Below are positions 41,190 to 51,297 of a stretch of DNA of 64,000 nucleotides, one piece after another. The position numbers and the translations under genes are program-made. The notes under the pieces were generated by a model. That model was not told the DNA's origin. It did not search any database and saw nothing but the letters and a program-made list of their open reading frames with translations. Source of the DNA: Bacillus massiliglaciei (GTDB lineage: Bacteria; Bacillota; Bacilli; Bacillales; DSM-1321); assembly GCF_900098925.1 (NCBI RefSeq), contig NZ_LT622357.1, positions 1 to 64,000 of the forward strand. Reading direction: 5' to 3'. How positions within the stretch are numbered: position 1 is the stretch's first letter; the number at the start of each line of letters is the position of its first letter.

Positions 41190-41771
41190 TTATTCGTTTA
41201 CTTTTACCATTGCCGGACGAAGGACACGGTCCTTCAGCATATAGCCTTTTTGGAATTCTTCCACGACTACATTGGATTCGAAATTCTCATCATTCACCTG
41301 CATTACTGCTTGGTGGATGTTTGGATCGAATTCCTTTCCGACTGATTCAAGCGGCTCTACGCCCTCTTTTTTCAATGCGTCCACGATGCTTTTATACACC
41401 ATGTCCATGCCTTGCAGCAAGGATTTCGTCTGTTCGTTATCAGCCTCGATTTTCGTGGCTCTTTCGAAGTTATCCAAAGCCGCTACAAGATCAGTTGCAA
41501 GGCTTTGCACTCTATATTTTTGGGCCGCTTCAAGATCCAGTCTCGCACGGCGTCTTGAATTATCAAAATCAGCCTGAAGCCTCAGATAGCGATTTTCCAT
41601 TTCTTCGACTTTCGCTTCAAGTTCAGCCACTTTTTCTTTAGCCAGCTGAAGTTCATCCTTTTCAGCGGTTTCCTCTGATGCCGTTTCCGCTTCTGCGTTC
41701 ACTTGCTCAGTCTCTTCCGTCTTTTCTTCAACTTCTGTTTCTGTAACCGATTCTTTGTTATGTTCTGTCAT
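41190..41771 (-). CDS. grpE: Nucleotide exchange factor GrpE
   Basis: Releases ADP from DnaK. From 41771 the product has 193 residues: a long acidic, low-complexity N-terminus (first 50 residues, rich in Glu and Thr), a coiled coil ([22 protein letters not shown]), the [12 protein letters not shown] family signature and a C-terminal beta domain. The start is chosen because AGGGAGGTG lies 6 nt before it; the frame runs 30 nt further upstream. Confidence 0.98.
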   Translation of the reverse strand: MTEHNKESVTETEVEEKTEETEQVNAEAETASEETAEKDELQLAKEKVAELEAKVEEMENRYLRLQADFDNSRRRARLDLEAAQKYRVQSLATDLVAALDNFERATKIEADNEQTKSLLQGMDMVYKSIVDALKKEGVEPLESVGKEFDPNIHQAVMQVNDENFESNVVVEEFQKGYMLKDRVLRPAMVKVNE

Positions 41772-41872
41772 ACATTTCACCTCCCTAAAAGGATCATTCA
41801 TTTCTGAACATAGTCAGGCAAAAGCCAGGGGGGCGCACTGTCTGCGGCCCCCTAACAATATGGCCTGCTGGA

Positions 41873-42901
41873 TTATTTTTGATACAGTTTCGTGAAAAGT
41901 GCGCTCAAATCGTTCGAGAATGTAGACAGCAGACTGATCACCCGGGAATATTCCATCCGGGTCGGGCCAAGGATGGCCAGCGCCCCTACTTTCTCATCCC
42001 CAATCGAGTAGGTGGCTGTAATCAAACTGCAGTTCTCCAGCACCGTATTTTGGTTCTCACGGCCGATTTTCACGGTGATTCCTGACGGGTTTTGCTGCAT
42101 CAAATCATAAAAGCCCTTTTCCTGTTCAATCATGGACATTAAGGAGCGGACTTTATCAATATCATGGAATTCGGGCTGACTCAGCATATTCGTCTTGCCG
42201 CCGAAAAACAGTTTCTCAGGTGTGTTCACGGCAAAAGAATCCATCAATGCGGATACAATCGTACCATAGTTATGGATGTGCCTGCGAAGCACGACCGCCA
42301 CTTCTTTGAAAATTTTATTTTTCAATTCAGGCAGCGGGACACCGGCAAGCCGCTCATTCAGAATGTTGACCATTTTTTCAATCTCGCCCATATCAAAAGA
42401 AGGCGGAAGGGAAATCATTTTGTTTTCCACATGGCCGGTATCCGTGATGATCACGGCAATCGCTGTTTCCGGGCTTAACGGGACAATCTGAATCCGTTTC
42501 AGTTTATTGTCCTTCACCTTCGGGCCAAGCACGATAGCTGTATAATTCGTAAGCTCCGAGAGAATCCTGGCTGACTTCTGCACGACTTTCTCCAATTCAT
42601 AGATACGCTCGGCAAATACAGACCGCAGAATTTTCACTTCATTCTTTTTCAGGCTTTTCGGGGAAAGCATATGATCGACATAATACCGGTAGCCCTTCTC
42701 TGAAGGGACTCTTCCCGATGAAGTATGTGTCTTCTCCAAGTAACCCATTTCTTCAAGATCGGACATTTCATTTCGAATGGTGGCCGAGCTGAAGCTGATC
42801 TCTTCTTTCTTCGACAAACTTCGGGAACCGACCGGCTGTGCCGTGTGAATGAAATCCTCGATTATCGCTTGCAGAATTAATAATTGACGATCAGTTAGCA
42901 T
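41873..42901 (-). CDS. hrcA: Heat-inducible transcription repressor HrcA
   Basis: Represses class I heat-shock genes by binding CIRCE, and is itself activated by GroEL. The 342-residue protein has an N-terminal winged helix (about 1-75, with [18 protein letters not shown]) and the GAF-like dimerisation domain typical of the family. It is the first gene of the operon and lies directly behind the CIRCE element. Confidence 0.98.
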   Translation of the reverse strand: MLTDRQLLILQAIIEDFIHTAQPVGSRSLSKKEEISFSSATIRNEMSDLEEMGYLEKTHTSSGRVPSEKGYRYYVDHMLSPKSLKKNEVKILRSVFAERIYELEKVVQKSARILSELTNYTAIVLGPKVKDNKLKRIQIVPLSPETAIAVIITDTGHVENKMISLPPSFDMGEIEKMVNILNERLAGVPLPELKNKIFKEVAVVLRRHIHNYGTIVSALMDSFAVNTPEKLFFGGKTNMLSQPEFHDIDKVRSLMSMIEQEKGFYDLMQQNPSGITVKIGRENQNTVLENCSLITATYSIGDEKVGALAILGPTRMEYSRVISLLSTFSNDLSALFTKLYQK

Positions 42902-42916
42902 AGTTGATCACCTCTG

Positions 42917-42943
42917 TTAGCACTCGACTTGCCTGAGTGCTAA
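42917..42943. promoter_or_regulatory. CIRCE operator (HrcA binding site)
   Basis: Perfect inverted repeat TTAGCACTC-N9-GAGTGCTAA between the promoter and the hrcA start, at about the transcription start. It explains autoregulation of the whole dnaK operon by HrcA. Confidence 0.98.
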
Positions 42944-42952
42944 TATACTAAT

Positions 42953-42981
42953 AAATTATCAAATGAAACCAATGATGTCAA
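42953..42981 (-). promoter_or_regulatory. SigA promoter of the hrcA-dnaK operon
   Basis: Consensus TTGACA at 42976-42981, 17-bp spacer and TAATTT at 42953-42958 on the minus strand, directly upstream of CIRCE. Confidence 0.88.
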
Positions 42982-43018
42982 CGAAAAAAACCGATAAACG
43001 ATTGAACTTTAGACCCCA

Positions 43019-44170
43019 TTATTCTCCGGCTCCCAAGAAAGTCTGAAACACCTCGTTGCCAAGCAATTTCCCTTTCTTTGTTAAAAAGACCCGGTCGCCG
43101 GAAATCTGCAAGAGTCCCTTTTCGACACCATCTCTTATCGGTGCGTCGAAAACCGAACCGATTTCTACAGAAAATTTATCCTTAAAGTGTGTCATTGAAA
43201 CCCCTTCTGCCTTTCGAAGCCCCAGAAACATCTCCTCTTCCATTTTTTCATGAAGAGGCACTTCATGGACTTCCAGAAAAGGCAGTTTCCCTTCAGAAAG
43301 CGGGGCCATATATTTCTTGATCGGTCCATGATTGGCAATTCTCCTGCCGCCGGCGTATCCATGAGCACCGGCGCCGATGCCGTAATATTCTTCATTATCC
43401 CAGTATGTCAAATTATGCCTGCTTTCAAAACCAGGACGGGCAAAGTTGCTGATTTCATATTGATGAAGCCCTCTTTTCTCCATCTCTTCCATAAGCCGTT
43501 CATACATTTGCGCTTCCGTCTCCTGCGGCGGCAGATTCAGTTTCCCTTTTTGCATCAGGTTATAAAACACCGTTTTGGGCTCAACAATCAGCGAATAGCT
43601 GGAGTAATGCGGAAGATCCAGCTCAAGCGCTTTTTTTAGAGTCTCCGAAAAATCTTCCATTGTCTGCCCCGGCAGTCCGTAAATCAGATCAAGGCTGATA
43701 TTGGTAAACCCTGTTTGCTGAGCCATTTCCAGCGTCCGGTACACATCAGCTGCCCGGTGCGTGCGGCCGATCTTTTTCAATAGCTCATCGTTAAAACTCT
43801 GTACACCAAAGCTGAGCCGATTGACACCCGCATCATGCAGAATCTGAAGTTTTTCCTGTGAAAGCTCACCCGGATTGGCTTCAAATGTATATTCTCCGCC
43901 CTTATTCAATGGCAGCCGTTTGCTGATTGACCCGCATAAGAACCGAAGCTGGTCTTCATTCAGGGCTGTCGGCGTACCGCCGCCTACAAAGATCGTATCC
44001 AGCCCTTCCGTCGGACAGGCAGAAAGCTGAAGTTCCATTTCTTTATCGAGCATCTCTAAGTATGCCTCTACCGGCTGCCCCTGCAAAAAGACTTTATTAA
44101 AATCGCAGTAGTGGCAGATATGTTCGCAGAACGGGATATGAATATAGGCACTTTTAATCAAACTGTTCAC
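43019..44170 (-). CDS. hemW: Haem chaperone HemW (radical SAM)
   Basis: Radical-SAM protein of the coproporphyrinogen-dehydrogenase-like family, now regarded as a haem insertion factor rather than an oxidase. The 383-residue protein has the CxxxCxxC cluster Cys15, Cys19, Cys22 right after the N-terminus, the GGGTP motif near 64 and a HemN C-terminal domain. The N-terminal residues that distinguish true HemN are lacking. The GTG start at 44170 has GAAGG only 2 nt upstream; a TTG four codons in is the alternative. It follows lepA, as in B. subtilis. Confidence 0.93.
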   Translation of the reverse strand: MNSLIKSAYIHIPFCEHICHYCDFNKVFLQGQPVEAYLEMLDKEMELQLSACPTEGLDTIFVGGGTPTALNEDQLRFLCGSISKRLPLNKGGEYTFEANPGELSQEKLQILHDAGVNRLSFGVQSFNDELLKKIGRTHRAADVYRTLEMAQQTGFTNISLDLIYGLPGQTMEDFSETLKKALELDLPHYSSYSLIVEPKTVFYNLMQKGKLNLPPQETEAQMYERLMEEMEKRGLHQYEISNFARPGFESRHNLTYWDNEEYYGIGAGAHGYAGGRRIANHGPIKKYMAPLSEGKLPFLEVHEVPLHEKMEEEMFLGLRKAEGVSMTHFKDKFSVEIGSVFDAPIRDGVEKGLLQISGDRVFLTKKGKLLGNEVFQTFLGAGE

Positions 44171-44186
44171 AACCTTCTTCTTATAG

Positions 44187-44217
44187 AAAAAGGGGCTAGA
44201 ACTCGTCTGCCCCTTTT
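44187..44217 (-). terminator. Terminator between lepA and hemW
   Basis: AAAAGGGGC / GCCCCTTTT stem and a T5 run on the minus strand, within 20 nt of the hemW start; it may be a partial terminator, as hemW shows no other promoter. Confidence 0.75.
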
Positions 44218-44226
44218 GACCATCTT

Positions 44227-46062
44227 TTATTTTTTCGGTGTTGTATCATCCATCTTCAATACAGCCATGAAAGCTTCCTGCGGCACTTCAACAGAACCAA
44301 CCTGTTTCATCCGCTTTTTACCTTCTTTCTGTTTCTCAAGCAATTTCCGTTTTCGGGAAATATCCCCGCCGTAACATTTCGCCAATACGTTCTTTCGCAT
44401 AGCGCTGATGGTTGAACGGGCCACGATTTTCTGGCCGACGGCTGCCTGAATCGGAACTTCAAACTGCTGTCTTGGAATTAATGTTTTTAATTTCTCAACA
44501 ATAATCTTGCCGCGCTCATAAGCAAAATCTTTATGAACGATGAAGCTCAGGGCATCAACCGTTTCGCCGTTCAGGAGAATATCCATTTTCACGAGTTTGG
44601 ACGGCTGGTAGCCAATTAATTCATAATCGAAGGAAGCGTAGCCCCTTGTATTTGATTTTAATTGATCGAAGAAATCATATACGATTTCAGATAATGGAAT
44701 TTCATACTGGATGCTGACACGCGTCTCATCGATATACTGCATGTCGATGAAGTTTCCCCGTTTATTTTGGCAGATTTCCATGATGGCGCCGACAAATTCG
44801 GTAGGGGCCATCATAGTTGCCTTCACGTAGGGTTCTTCCACTCTCTCGATCTTTTGGGGATCCGGCATATTGGACGGATTATCCACCTTTATAACAGAAC
44901 CGTCTGTTTGAACGACATCATAAATAACACTCGGTGCCGTAGTAATCAGGTCAATCTTAAATTCGCGTTCGATTCTCTCCTGGATGATTTCCATATGAAG
45001 CAATCCAAGGAAGCCGCAGCGGAATCCAAAACCAAGGGCCTGAGAAGTCTCTGGTTCAAATTGAAGGGCTGAATCATTCAGCTCTAATTTTTCCAAAGCC
45101 TCACGGAGGTCATTGAATTTAGACGAATCAATCGGATACAGACCGCAATAAACCATCGGGTTCATTTTGCGGTATCCCGGAAGCGGTTCTTCAGCTGGAT
45201 TTTTTGCGCCTGTAATCGTATCACCGACTGTTGTATCCCCTACATTTTTGATGGAAGCCGTTAAAAAGCCGACATCACCGACATTCAATTCCTTCTCCTG
45301 CTGGATTTTCGGATTGAAAACACCGAGTTCGGTCACTTCAAACTCTTTGCCTGTGGACATCATTTTAATTTTGTCCCCCACTTTAACTGAGCCTTCCACA
45401 ATACGGATATAGGCTACAACCCCGCGGTAGGCATCGAACATAGAGTCAAAAATCAAAGCCTTTAAAGGACCTTCAGGATCACCCTGAGGCGCGGGAACCA
45501 ATTCGACCACCTGCTCAAGAATGTCTTCGATTCCAATGCCTGCTTTGGCTGATGCTAAGACGGCATCAGAAGCATCCAGACCAATTACTTCTTCAATTTC
45601 ATTGCGGACCCGTTCAGGGTCAGCACTCGGAAGGTCGATCTTATTGATGACAGGCAGGATTTCAAGATTGTTATCCAAAGCTAAATACACATTGGCAAGC
45701 GTCTGGGCTTCAATCCCCTGTGCGGCGTCCACGACAAGTACAGCGCCTTCACAGGCAGCAAGACTTCTGGATACTTCATAGGTGAAATCGACATGCCCCG
45801 GTGTGTCAATAAGATGGAAAATATATTCTTCTCCGTCTTTCGCCTTATACTTCAGCTGAATGGCATTTAATTTAATCGTGATTCCCCGTTCACGCTCCAA
45901 ATCCATGGAATCCAGCAGCTGGCTCTTCATTTCTCTTTGAGCCAAAGCGTTCGTCTTTTCAATGATCCGATCCGCCAGCGTGGATTTACCATGGTCGATA
46001 TGAGCAATGATCGAGAAGTTTCTGATTTTTGATTGTCTTTTCAGTTTTTCTTCTCTGTTCAT
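44227..46062 (-). CDS. lepA: Elongation factor 4 (LepA)
   Basis: Translation GTPase that acts on stalled or misassembled ribosomes. The 611-residue protein has the G domain with AHIDHGKS at 20-27, DTPGHVDF near 86 and NKID near 140, EF-G-like domains II, III and V, and the unique C-terminal domain (ending in [17 protein letters not shown]). It has its own promoter upstream. Confidence 0.98.
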   Translation of the reverse strand: MNREEKLKRQSKIRNFSIIAHIDHGKSTLADRIIEKTNALAQREMKSQLLDSMDLERERGITIKLNAIQLKYKAKDGEEYIFHLIDTPGHVDFTYEVSRSLAACEGAVLVVDAAQGIEAQTLANVYLALDNNLEILPVINKIDLPSADPERVRNEIEEVIGLDASDAVLASAKAGIGIEDILEQVVELVPAPQGDPEGPLKALIFDSMFDAYRGVVAYIRIVEGSVKVGDKIKMMSTGKEFEVTELGVFNPKIQQEKELNVGDVGFLTASIKNVGDTTVGDTITGAKNPAEEPLPGYRKMNPMVYCGLYPIDSSKFNDLREALEKLELNDSALQFEPETSQALGFGFRCGFLGLLHMEIIQERIEREFKIDLITTAPSVIYDVVQTDGSVIKVDNPSNMPDPQKIERVEEPYVKATMMAPTEFVGAIMEICQNKRGNFIDMQYIDETRVSIQYEIPLSEIVYDFFDQLKSNTRGYASFDYELIGYQPSKLVKMDILLNGETVDALSFIVHKDFAYERGKIIVEKLKTLIPRQQFEVPIQAAVGQKIVARSTISAMRKNVLAKCYGGDISRKRKLLEKQKEGKKRMKQVGSVEVPQEAFMAVLKMDDTTPKK

Positions 46063-46105
46063 TATTGTTCACTCCTACTAGTCGACACAAAATACACTAT
46101 TTTTG

Positions 46106-46134
46106 ATTATATCAATAGAAAATGCAAGATTCAA
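46106..46134 (-). promoter_or_regulatory. SigA promoter of lepA
   Basis: TTGAAT at 46129-46134, 17-bp spacer, perfect TATAAT at 46106-46111 on the minus strand. Confidence 0.8.
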
Positions 46135-46250
46135 CTGAATAGTTACAAGATTAAATCCTCCTGTGCCCCTTCCGGTAAAAGACGGCTTCAAAAGGGCGGA
46201 TCCATAGGTTTTTTGTCCCTCTTATCCTGTACTGCATACTATTTTTAAGC

Positions 46251-46296
46251 AAGCAAAAAGCGGAGAATCAACTGCTCACCTCTCCGCCTGCTTTTT
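46251..46296 (-). terminator. Terminator of gpr-spoIIP-yqxA
   Basis: GCGGAGA / TCTCCGC stem with a TTTTT tail on the minus strand, about 20 nt after yqxA. Confidence 0.75.
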
Positions 46297-46314
46297 CTTC
46301 TGTTTTTCCCCGGC

Positions 46315-46638
46315 CTACACAGAGTCAATTAATTTCTGAAAGGCTCCTGATATCGCATCGCCCAGCTGCCTGCCCAAAGAAGAAAATAAATTGAAAGCTT
46401 TCATTTCCTCCAGCTTTTCCTTTTTCTTTTCCAGATCATGGCTCGTTACCCTTTCGCCCAGGATCGCCGCTTCCATCTCACCGTCATCCGTCTCGCTCAC
46501 TGTGAAAGCGCTGTTCAGAGATGGGTCATCATATCCTTTCATTTTCTTCATGCCCTGGTTTGCCTGCTGCATCCCAATGATAATTCCTAAAAACAGCACA
46601 AGGATCAGACACGTGCATTTCAATGTAAATTTAGCCAT
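46315..46638 (-). CDS. yqxA: YqxA family protein (DUF3679)
   Basis: A 107-residue protein with one N-terminal membrane segment (about 7-25, LILVLFLGIIIGMQQAN) and a charged outer part, with a conserved MQQAN motif at the membrane border and a coiled-coil-like stretch (LEKKKEKLEEM). The start at 46638 has AAAGGAA upstream and lies 19 nt after spoIIP; the longer frame to 46740 lies inside spoIIP. It is known as a sporulation-linked gene by its place between spoIIP and lepA; no biochemical function is known. Confidence 0.85.
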   Translation of the reverse strand: MAKFTLKCTCLILVLFLGIIIGMQQANQGMKKMKGYDDPSLNSAFTVSETDDGEMEAAILGERVTSHDLEKKKEKLEEMKAFNLFSSLGRQLGDAISGAFQKLIDSV

Positions 46639-46657
46639 CACATTCCGATTCCTTTCC

Positions 46658-47878
46658 TTACTCAGCTTCCTTGTCACCGGCTGTGTTATCGACCGCTTTG
46701 GCATCCCAATACATTTCACTGAATGCATCGGCGAACGCATCGGCAGTTAAATACATCTCTTCAAACGTATTATCGACTCCGCCTATTTCAATCAGCATGG
46801 CATTTGCCGATAAATCTTGGTTGTAGACACTATTATTCCCAGAACTGTTATGCTTAATAATTCCTCTCGACAGGCCTGGGTATTTTTTCTCCAGCGCTTT
46901 ATGCAATTTATTGGCAAGCACAAGGTTTTTTTCATAATTTGGATTTTTACCGCCGATTACAAAAGCAATTTTCGCATATTTCTTTCCATTAATCGTAATC
47001 GTCGTCTGATCTTTCCGATGGGAATCTCGATGTATATCAATGAAATACTCCAAATCCTTATTGTCGGCCATTGCTGTTTGAACCACTTCTCTGGATTCTT
47101 GATAAGACTTTGGATAGTTCAGCCCTTTTTTATTCAGCCGGTCCATAATATCTGTCTTATCTACATTCGCCCCAACACCTCGGTCAGCAAGTGCTTTGCC
47201 CAGGTGATCGCCGACCCTGGTAATGTTAATTTTCGAATGGCTGGCCATATTCGGGTCAGTTACTCCTTTTAAATAAGGAAGGAAAGATTCCCGGTTATGG
47301 GTATGGTAGATTTCAACGACCCTTCTCCCATTCGTCGTCTGTGCCGGTTTTTTCTCCGCGGCTTTCTCGCTGTCGGCTGGAGCCTCATTTGTTTCTTCAA
47401 TCTCCTCAACATTCTGCAGGGCAGCTTCTCTTTCTTTTGTCAGTACATCAGCAGGAGGGGCAGACTCAAACGGCATATTCGTATAGTTGGTCCCTTCCCC
47501 TGCGACCAGAATTTCATTGTCAAAAATGGAAAAACCGGGGAGCTCACGGCCAAGCAGACTTCTGGGATCATCCATCGAAACATTGGCAGAAAGCTTCATC
47601 AATCTGCCGGCAATGTCCGTATCCTCTTTTCCTTCCGGCAGGACTTTATAAAAATGATGATTCTCTGTTGCCAGCATCGAGAATAGCATCTTTCCGGTGA
47701 ACTGGTTGGCTACCGTATGGACCGAATCTGAAGTGATCCGATACTCCGGCTTAAGGGAAGTCATAATACCGCTAATCGTAAATACTAAAAGAAGCAAGGC
47801 TGCGACGGTTAGAAAACTTTTTACTAGGGCTGAGCCGCGGATCACTGTTATGAACCCGATTGGTATTCTTCTTTTCAT
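46658..47878 (-). CDS. spoIIP: Stage II sporulation protein P
   Basis: Cell-wall amidase and endopeptidase of the SpoIID-SpoIIM-SpoIIP engulfment complex. The 406-residue protein has a membrane anchor at about 15-37, a linker, and the SpoIIP catalytic domain with EIYHTHNRESF near 190, YFIDIHRDSH near 268 and MLIEIGGVDNTFEE near 368, which include the metal-binding His and Glu residues. It follows gpr by about 120 nt, the B. subtilis arrangement. I did not find a clear SigE promoter in the gap. Confidence 0.95.
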   Translation of the reverse strand: MKRRIPIGFITVIRGSALVKSFLTVAALLLLVFTISGIMTSLKPEYRITSDSVHTVANQFTGKMLFSMLATENHHFYKVLPEGKEDTDIAGRLMKLSANVSMDDPRSLLGRELPGFSIFDNEILVAGEGTNYTNMPFESAPPADVLTKEREAALQNVEEIEETNEAPADSEKAAEKKPAQTTNGRRVVEIYHTHNRESFLPYLKGVTDPNMASHSKINITRVGDHLGKALADRGVGANVDKTDIMDRLNKKGLNYPKSYQESREVVQTAMADNKDLEYFIDIHRDSHRKDQTTITINGKKYAKIAFVIGGKNPNYEKNLVLANKLHKALEKKYPGLSRGIIKHNSSGNNSVYNQDLSANAMLIEIGGVDNTFEEMYLTADAFADAFSEMYWDAKAVDNTAGDKEAE

Positions 47879-47997
47879 CCTTGCACCCTCTCTATAGCAT
47901 GTCTACTAAATAGATATGACTTTGCTAGAGTGGGTAGAACATCTTTTCATTCACTGTTTTATATAAAAGCTCCGCAAGACCGGCTGCCCCTTATGCT

Positions 47998-49113
47998 TCA
48001 GCGTGTATAATAGCCGGAATTGTCCTGATTGATGGAATCATGCAAGGCAGAATTCAGCCCATTGGCGATTAAATTGGCCATATCTTCAATAAAGACATCC
48101 ACTTCTTTTGGAGTAACCATCAGATTGTGGCCGATCGGTGAGAGAACTTCATGAATCAATTTGCGTTTCTCTTCCTCCGGCAGAATCCCGACCATTCCAA
48201 GGAAGGTTTGCCGTTCGTTTTCGCCCGGTAAGTCCTCCTCCTTTAATTTCGTTTTTTTCCCAAAACTGAAGCCCGCCGGCGAAAGAGCCCTTGATGGCCT
48301 GTCTCCTTCCTTAAGCTCTTTGCCGAAATGCTTTAAAATAAAGTCAATCGAATCGCTCGTAATCGATACCGCATCCACAACAGTAGGAATCCCGATGGCA
48401 ATTACTGGAATTCCAAGCGTTTCCTTACTCAATTCCTTCCTCTTGTTGCCTACCCCCGATCCAGGATGAATCCCTGTATCTGAAATCTGGATCGTTGAAT
48501 TAACCCTTTCAAGAGAACGGGCGGCAAGAGCATCAATTACGATGACAAAGTCCGGCTTGCTCTTCTCGATGACACCCTTTATAATGTCGCTTGTTTCAAT
48601 TCCGGTAATTCCCATGACTCCAGGTGATATGGCACTGACTGAACGATATCCTTCCGCAACCGATGTTGGCTGGAGTTCAAATAAATGGCGGGTAACAACC
48701 AGATTTTCAACGACAGCCGGTCCCAGCGCATCCGGGGTGACATTCCAATTCCCCAGCCCGACCACAAGGCAGCTCATTTCCTTTCCAATCTGGTTCTTTT
48801 TCAGAAATTGAGCCATTTCGCTGGCAAATACCTTCTCTACCTTCTTCTGCGTTTCTGTATCCTGCTGACGGATTCCCTGCACTTCTAACGTCAGGTAGCT
48901 TCCCTGCTTCTTGCCGATTTCCTTCTCACCTGCCGCTGTTACCTCTATTAAAGAAACCTTAAGATCATCCACCTCTTTTTCCTTGATGATGACTCCCTCA
49001 ATTTTGGATACATCCTCTTCCTCAGAGACACCTCTGCTCTCAATGACCATATTCCTCGCCTCTACGGCCAAATCCGTACGCAAACCATACTGGCTCAAAT
49101 CTAAATTCTCCAT
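47998..49113 (-). CDS. gpr: Germination protease (spore protease GPR)
   Basis: Degrades small acid-soluble spore proteins at germination to free amino acids and DNA. The 371-residue zymogen begins [19 protein letters not shown], which includes the propeptide removed by self-cleavage near residue 15. The body has the conserved blocks [14 protein letters not shown] near 121 and [20 protein letters not shown] near 190, holding the catalytic Asp residues. It is made in the forespore; I did not find a convincing SigF or SigG promoter. It is divergent from rpsT. Confidence 0.97.
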   Translation of the reverse strand: MENLDLSQYGLRTDLAVEARNMVIESRGVSEEEDVSKIEGVIIKEKEVDDLKVSLIEVTAAGEKEIGKKQGSYLTLEVQGIRQQDTETQKKVEKVFASEMAQFLKKNQIGKEMSCLVVGLGNWNVTPDALGPAVVENLVVTRHLFELQPTSVAEGYRSVSAISPGVMGITGIETSDIIKGVIEKSKPDFVIVIDALAARSLERVNSTIQISDTGIHPGSGVGNKRKELSKETLGIPVIAIGIPTVVDAVSITSDSIDFILKHFGKELKEGDRPSRALSPAGFSFGKKTKLKEEDLPGENERQTFLGMVGILPEEEKRKLIHEVLSPIGHNLMVTPKEVDVFIEDMANLIANGLNSALHDSINQDNSGYYTR

Positions 49114-49201
49114 AAAACGGACCTCCTGATTTCACCAATCTAGTATTTTCCATAGTCTTTTTAACATTGTTCCGTTTTGTCTTTTTAATTATTCATTTAT
49201 T

Positions 49202-49210
49202 TGCTATAAT
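49202..49210 (+). promoter_or_regulatory. Upstream promoter of rpsT (extended -10)
   Basis: TGCTATAAT with a perfect -10 at 49205-49210; the -35 is poor. It would give a leader of about 155 nt. Confidence 0.55.
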
Positions 49211-49270
49211 AGGCGGTAACGAGATAAAAAAATACGTTGTATAATTCCTTTTCGATTCTCAATCTGACTA

Positions 49271-49299
49271 TTGCATATTCATGTGCAGTCTGATAGAAT
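49271..49299 (+). promoter_or_regulatory. Downstream promoter of rpsT
   Basis: TTGCAT at 49271-49276, 17-bp spacer and TAGAAT at 49294-49299, giving a leader of about 70 nt. Confidence 0.6.
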
Positions 49300-49374
49300 A
49301 ACATTTGTGCTATTTGGTATGGATTTGAAAAGTCGAGTTCTTGTATCTCGATTTCTTTGTAGGAGGTGAACGGC

Positions 49375-49641
49375 ATGCCAAACATTAAATCTGCTATTAA
49401 ACGCGTAAAGACTAACGACAAAAACCGCGTTCATAACGCTACTGTGAAATCAACTATGCGTACTACAGTTAAAAACGCTGAGGTTGCACTAGCTGGTGAT
49501 AACGTTGAAGCTGCAAAAGCTGCTCTTCAAACAGCTGCTGTAAAATTAGACAAAGCTGCATCTAAAGGATTAATCCACAAAAATGCGGCAGCCCGTAAAA
49601 AATCTCGTTTAGCGAAAAGACTTAACGCTCTTAACGCATAA
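49375..49641 (+). CDS. rpsT: 30S ribosomal protein S20
   Basis: Small subunit protein binding the 5' domain of 16S rRNA. The 88-residue basic helical protein starts [14 protein letters not shown] and ends NALNA, the same length as in B. subtilis. The ATG at 49375 follows GGAGGTGA; the GTG nine nucleotides upstream is not needed. It is alone on the plus strand, divergent from gpr and convergent with holA. Confidence 0.98.
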   Translation: MPNIKSAIKRVKTNDKNRVHNATVKSTMRTTVKNAEVALAGDNVEAAKAALQTAAVKLDKAASKGLIHKNAAARKKSRLAKRLNALNA

Positions 49642-49653
49642 TATGAGAAAGCA

Positions 49654-49684
49654 AAAAGCGCCTGTATACAGTGCGCTTTTTTTG
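49654..49684 (+). terminator. Terminator of rpsT
   Basis: AAAAGCGC / GCGCTTTT stem with an extended T7 run, ending just before the holA stop on the other strand. Confidence 0.88.
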
Positions 49685-49693
49685 TGCCTTCCA

Positions 49694-50722
49694 TTAGGAA
49701 GGCCGTCCTTCTTTTATTTTTATCATCAGAAGTTCCAGCATCAGAGTTTTATCCCCCTGTCCGGTTTTCATCCGGTAATCTGCTTCGGCCATTTCCGCCA
49801 TCATCGCCATCAGCTCCCTTTCCTCAAACCTTCTCACCTTTTCCAAAGCAAGCTTCACACGGTAGGGATGAACCTTCATGAGTCCGGCAATTTTCTGCTG
49901 GCTGTACCCCTGTCTCGATAATTCCTTCACTTGATATAAAAGCCTTACCTGTCCGGCCATCACACTGAGAATTTTAATCGGCTCTTCATTTTGCCGAAGA
50001 AGATCACGAAGTATAGCAATCCCGCTTTCGACTTTTCGCTGCAAAATATGATCCACAAGCGTGAAGATATTCTGTTCAAGTGACTTGGCAACCAGCTTTT
50101 CCACGACAGCCGGCTCAATCCTCTTCTCTTCTCCCGCATAAAGAGACAGCTTATCAATTTCATTTGTCAGCATCATCAGATTCGTTCCGGACAGTTCAAG
50201 AAGACGGTCAATGGCCTGCTCATCAATCTGCACGCCGCTCTCTGCCGCCCTTTCCCGTACCCACACCTTCAGTTCGTGCTCGCCGAGCTTTTTGGCTTCG
50301 ACAACGGCAGCACGGCGTTTCAGCTCCTTCGTAATTTTCTTCCGTTCATCCAATTTCTCATAAGGAGCAATGAAAACCAGTACAGAGTACGGAACCGGAT
50401 CCGCCAAATAGGCTTCAAGGCGCTTTATATTATGCTCGACCTTCGACTTGTTTTTTTCCGCAGTAAGGAAAAAGGGATTCTGCACAAAAACAAGCCGCCT
50501 TTCTCCCATGAATGGCATGGTTTCCGCATCCTCAAGTGCGGTTTCAACTGGCGTTTCCTCCATGTCAAACTGGGAAAAATTAAAATCGATTTCCTCTTCA
50601 GTCAGGGCATTTTCCGCCAGCAGCTGCTTCGTTTCCTGAATCAAATAGCCTTCCTGGCCATATAGTAAATAAACGGGAGCAAACTTCCCTTTTTTTATAT
50701 CTTTCCACACATCTAATACCAA
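49694..50722 (-). CDS. holA: DNA polymerase III subunit delta
   Basis: Clamp-loader subunit that opens the beta sliding clamp. The 342-residue protein has the family start (WKDIKKGKFAPVYLLYGQEGYLI), an AAA+-like domain without a working P-loop, and a helical C-terminal collar domain. The length is usual. It lies between rpsT and yqzM as yqeN does in B. subtilis. Confidence 0.95.
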   Translation of the reverse strand: MVLDVWKDIKKGKFAPVYLLYGQEGYLIQETKQLLAENALTEEEIDFNFSQFDMEETPVETALEDAETMPFMGERRLVFVQNPFFLTAEKNKSKVEHNIKRLEAYLADPVPYSVLVFIAPYEKLDERKKITKELKRRAAVVEAKKLGEHELKVWVRERAAESGVQIDEQAIDRLLELSGTNLMMLTNEIDKLSLYAGEEKRIEPAVVEKLVAKSLEQNIFTLVDHILQRKVESGIAILRDLLRQNEEPIKILSVMAGQVRLLYQVKELSRQGYSQQKIAGLMKVHPYRVKLALEKVRRFEERELMAMMAEMAEADYRMKTGQGDKTLMLELLMIKIKEGRPS

Positions 50723-50756
50723 AGAAACCCGCCTCTTTTATTATGTAGTCAATCTA

Positions 50757-50785
50757 ATGGTATAGTCCCATGATGATTTTGACAA
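50757..50785 (-). promoter_or_regulatory. Probable SigA promoter of holA
   Basis: TTGTCA at 50780-50785, 17-bp spacer, TACCAT at 50757-50762 on the minus strand. Between it and yqzM (50786-51057) I see a 7-bp hairpin GGAATGG / CCATTCC at 50814-50842 and no gene. Confidence 0.5.
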
Positions 50786-51057
50786 GCTATAAAGGAAACT
50801 TCCAGGCATTTGAAGGAATGGCCTTCGAAAAGACCATTCCCCAATCTATGTGAACGCTGGGCCGGAGCTCCCGGGATACTCCTTTTTCAGCGGATAATTC
50901 AGCGATCTGTCCAGCTGCTTTGTACGCTTATTTTGACCTTCCGGATTCCAAACTATTTGTGACAACTCTTGTCAGTAAAGGAAAACGAACAACGGATGTA
51001 TAGCTTTTTCTCTGACAATGTTTTATACTATTTACAATAAATAGGAGGGGTTGCCAA

Positions 51058-51192
51058 ATGAACGAATTTGAAAATAACGTCCAATCCAAAACAAATGACG
51101 TCTCAGACTCCATCATCGGCTTCGTCAGCTCTTTTTTATTTTTTGCCGTCATGTTTATCATAGCCGTTGTCATCAAAGCCGTTGCAGCCTGA
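51058..51192 (+). CDS. yqzM: YqzM family small membrane protein
   Basis: A 44-residue protein: a hydrophilic N-terminus beginning MNEFENNVQSKTNDVSDS and one membrane segment covering most of the second half (VSSFLFFAVMFIIAVVI). GGAGGGG precedes the ATG. Length, start and place between holA and comEC match YqzM of B. subtilis; the function is unknown. Its plus strand orientation is opposite to both neighbours. Confidence 0.9.
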   Translation: MNEFENNVQSKTNDVSDSIIGFVSSFLFFAVMFIIAVVIKAVAA

Positions 51193-51221
51193 TTAAACCG
51201 AATAAGCATGATCCTTTAAGC

Positions 51222-51250
51222 AGGGGCTGCCGGCAGCAGTCTCTTTTTTT
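51222..51250 (+). terminator. Possible terminator of yqzM
   Basis: Short GC-rich stem GGCTGC / GCAGC around CG followed after a few bases by T7. Confidence 0.45.
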
Positions 51251-51297
51251 CATGGTTTTTTTGCAGCGCTTGCGGGATTCGCTTTACTACTTGCATC

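Noticed and set aside
49114..49200. SigF or SigG promoter of gpr
   Set aside because: GAATA and GGAAAATACT segments resemble parts of the consensus, but the spacing does not fit either sigma factor.
50947..50976. TGACAA-N3-TTGTCA inverted repeat upstream of yqzM as an operator
   Set aside because: Six-bp arms are short, no regulator is next to it, and it lies some 90 bp from the gene; chance cannot be excluded.
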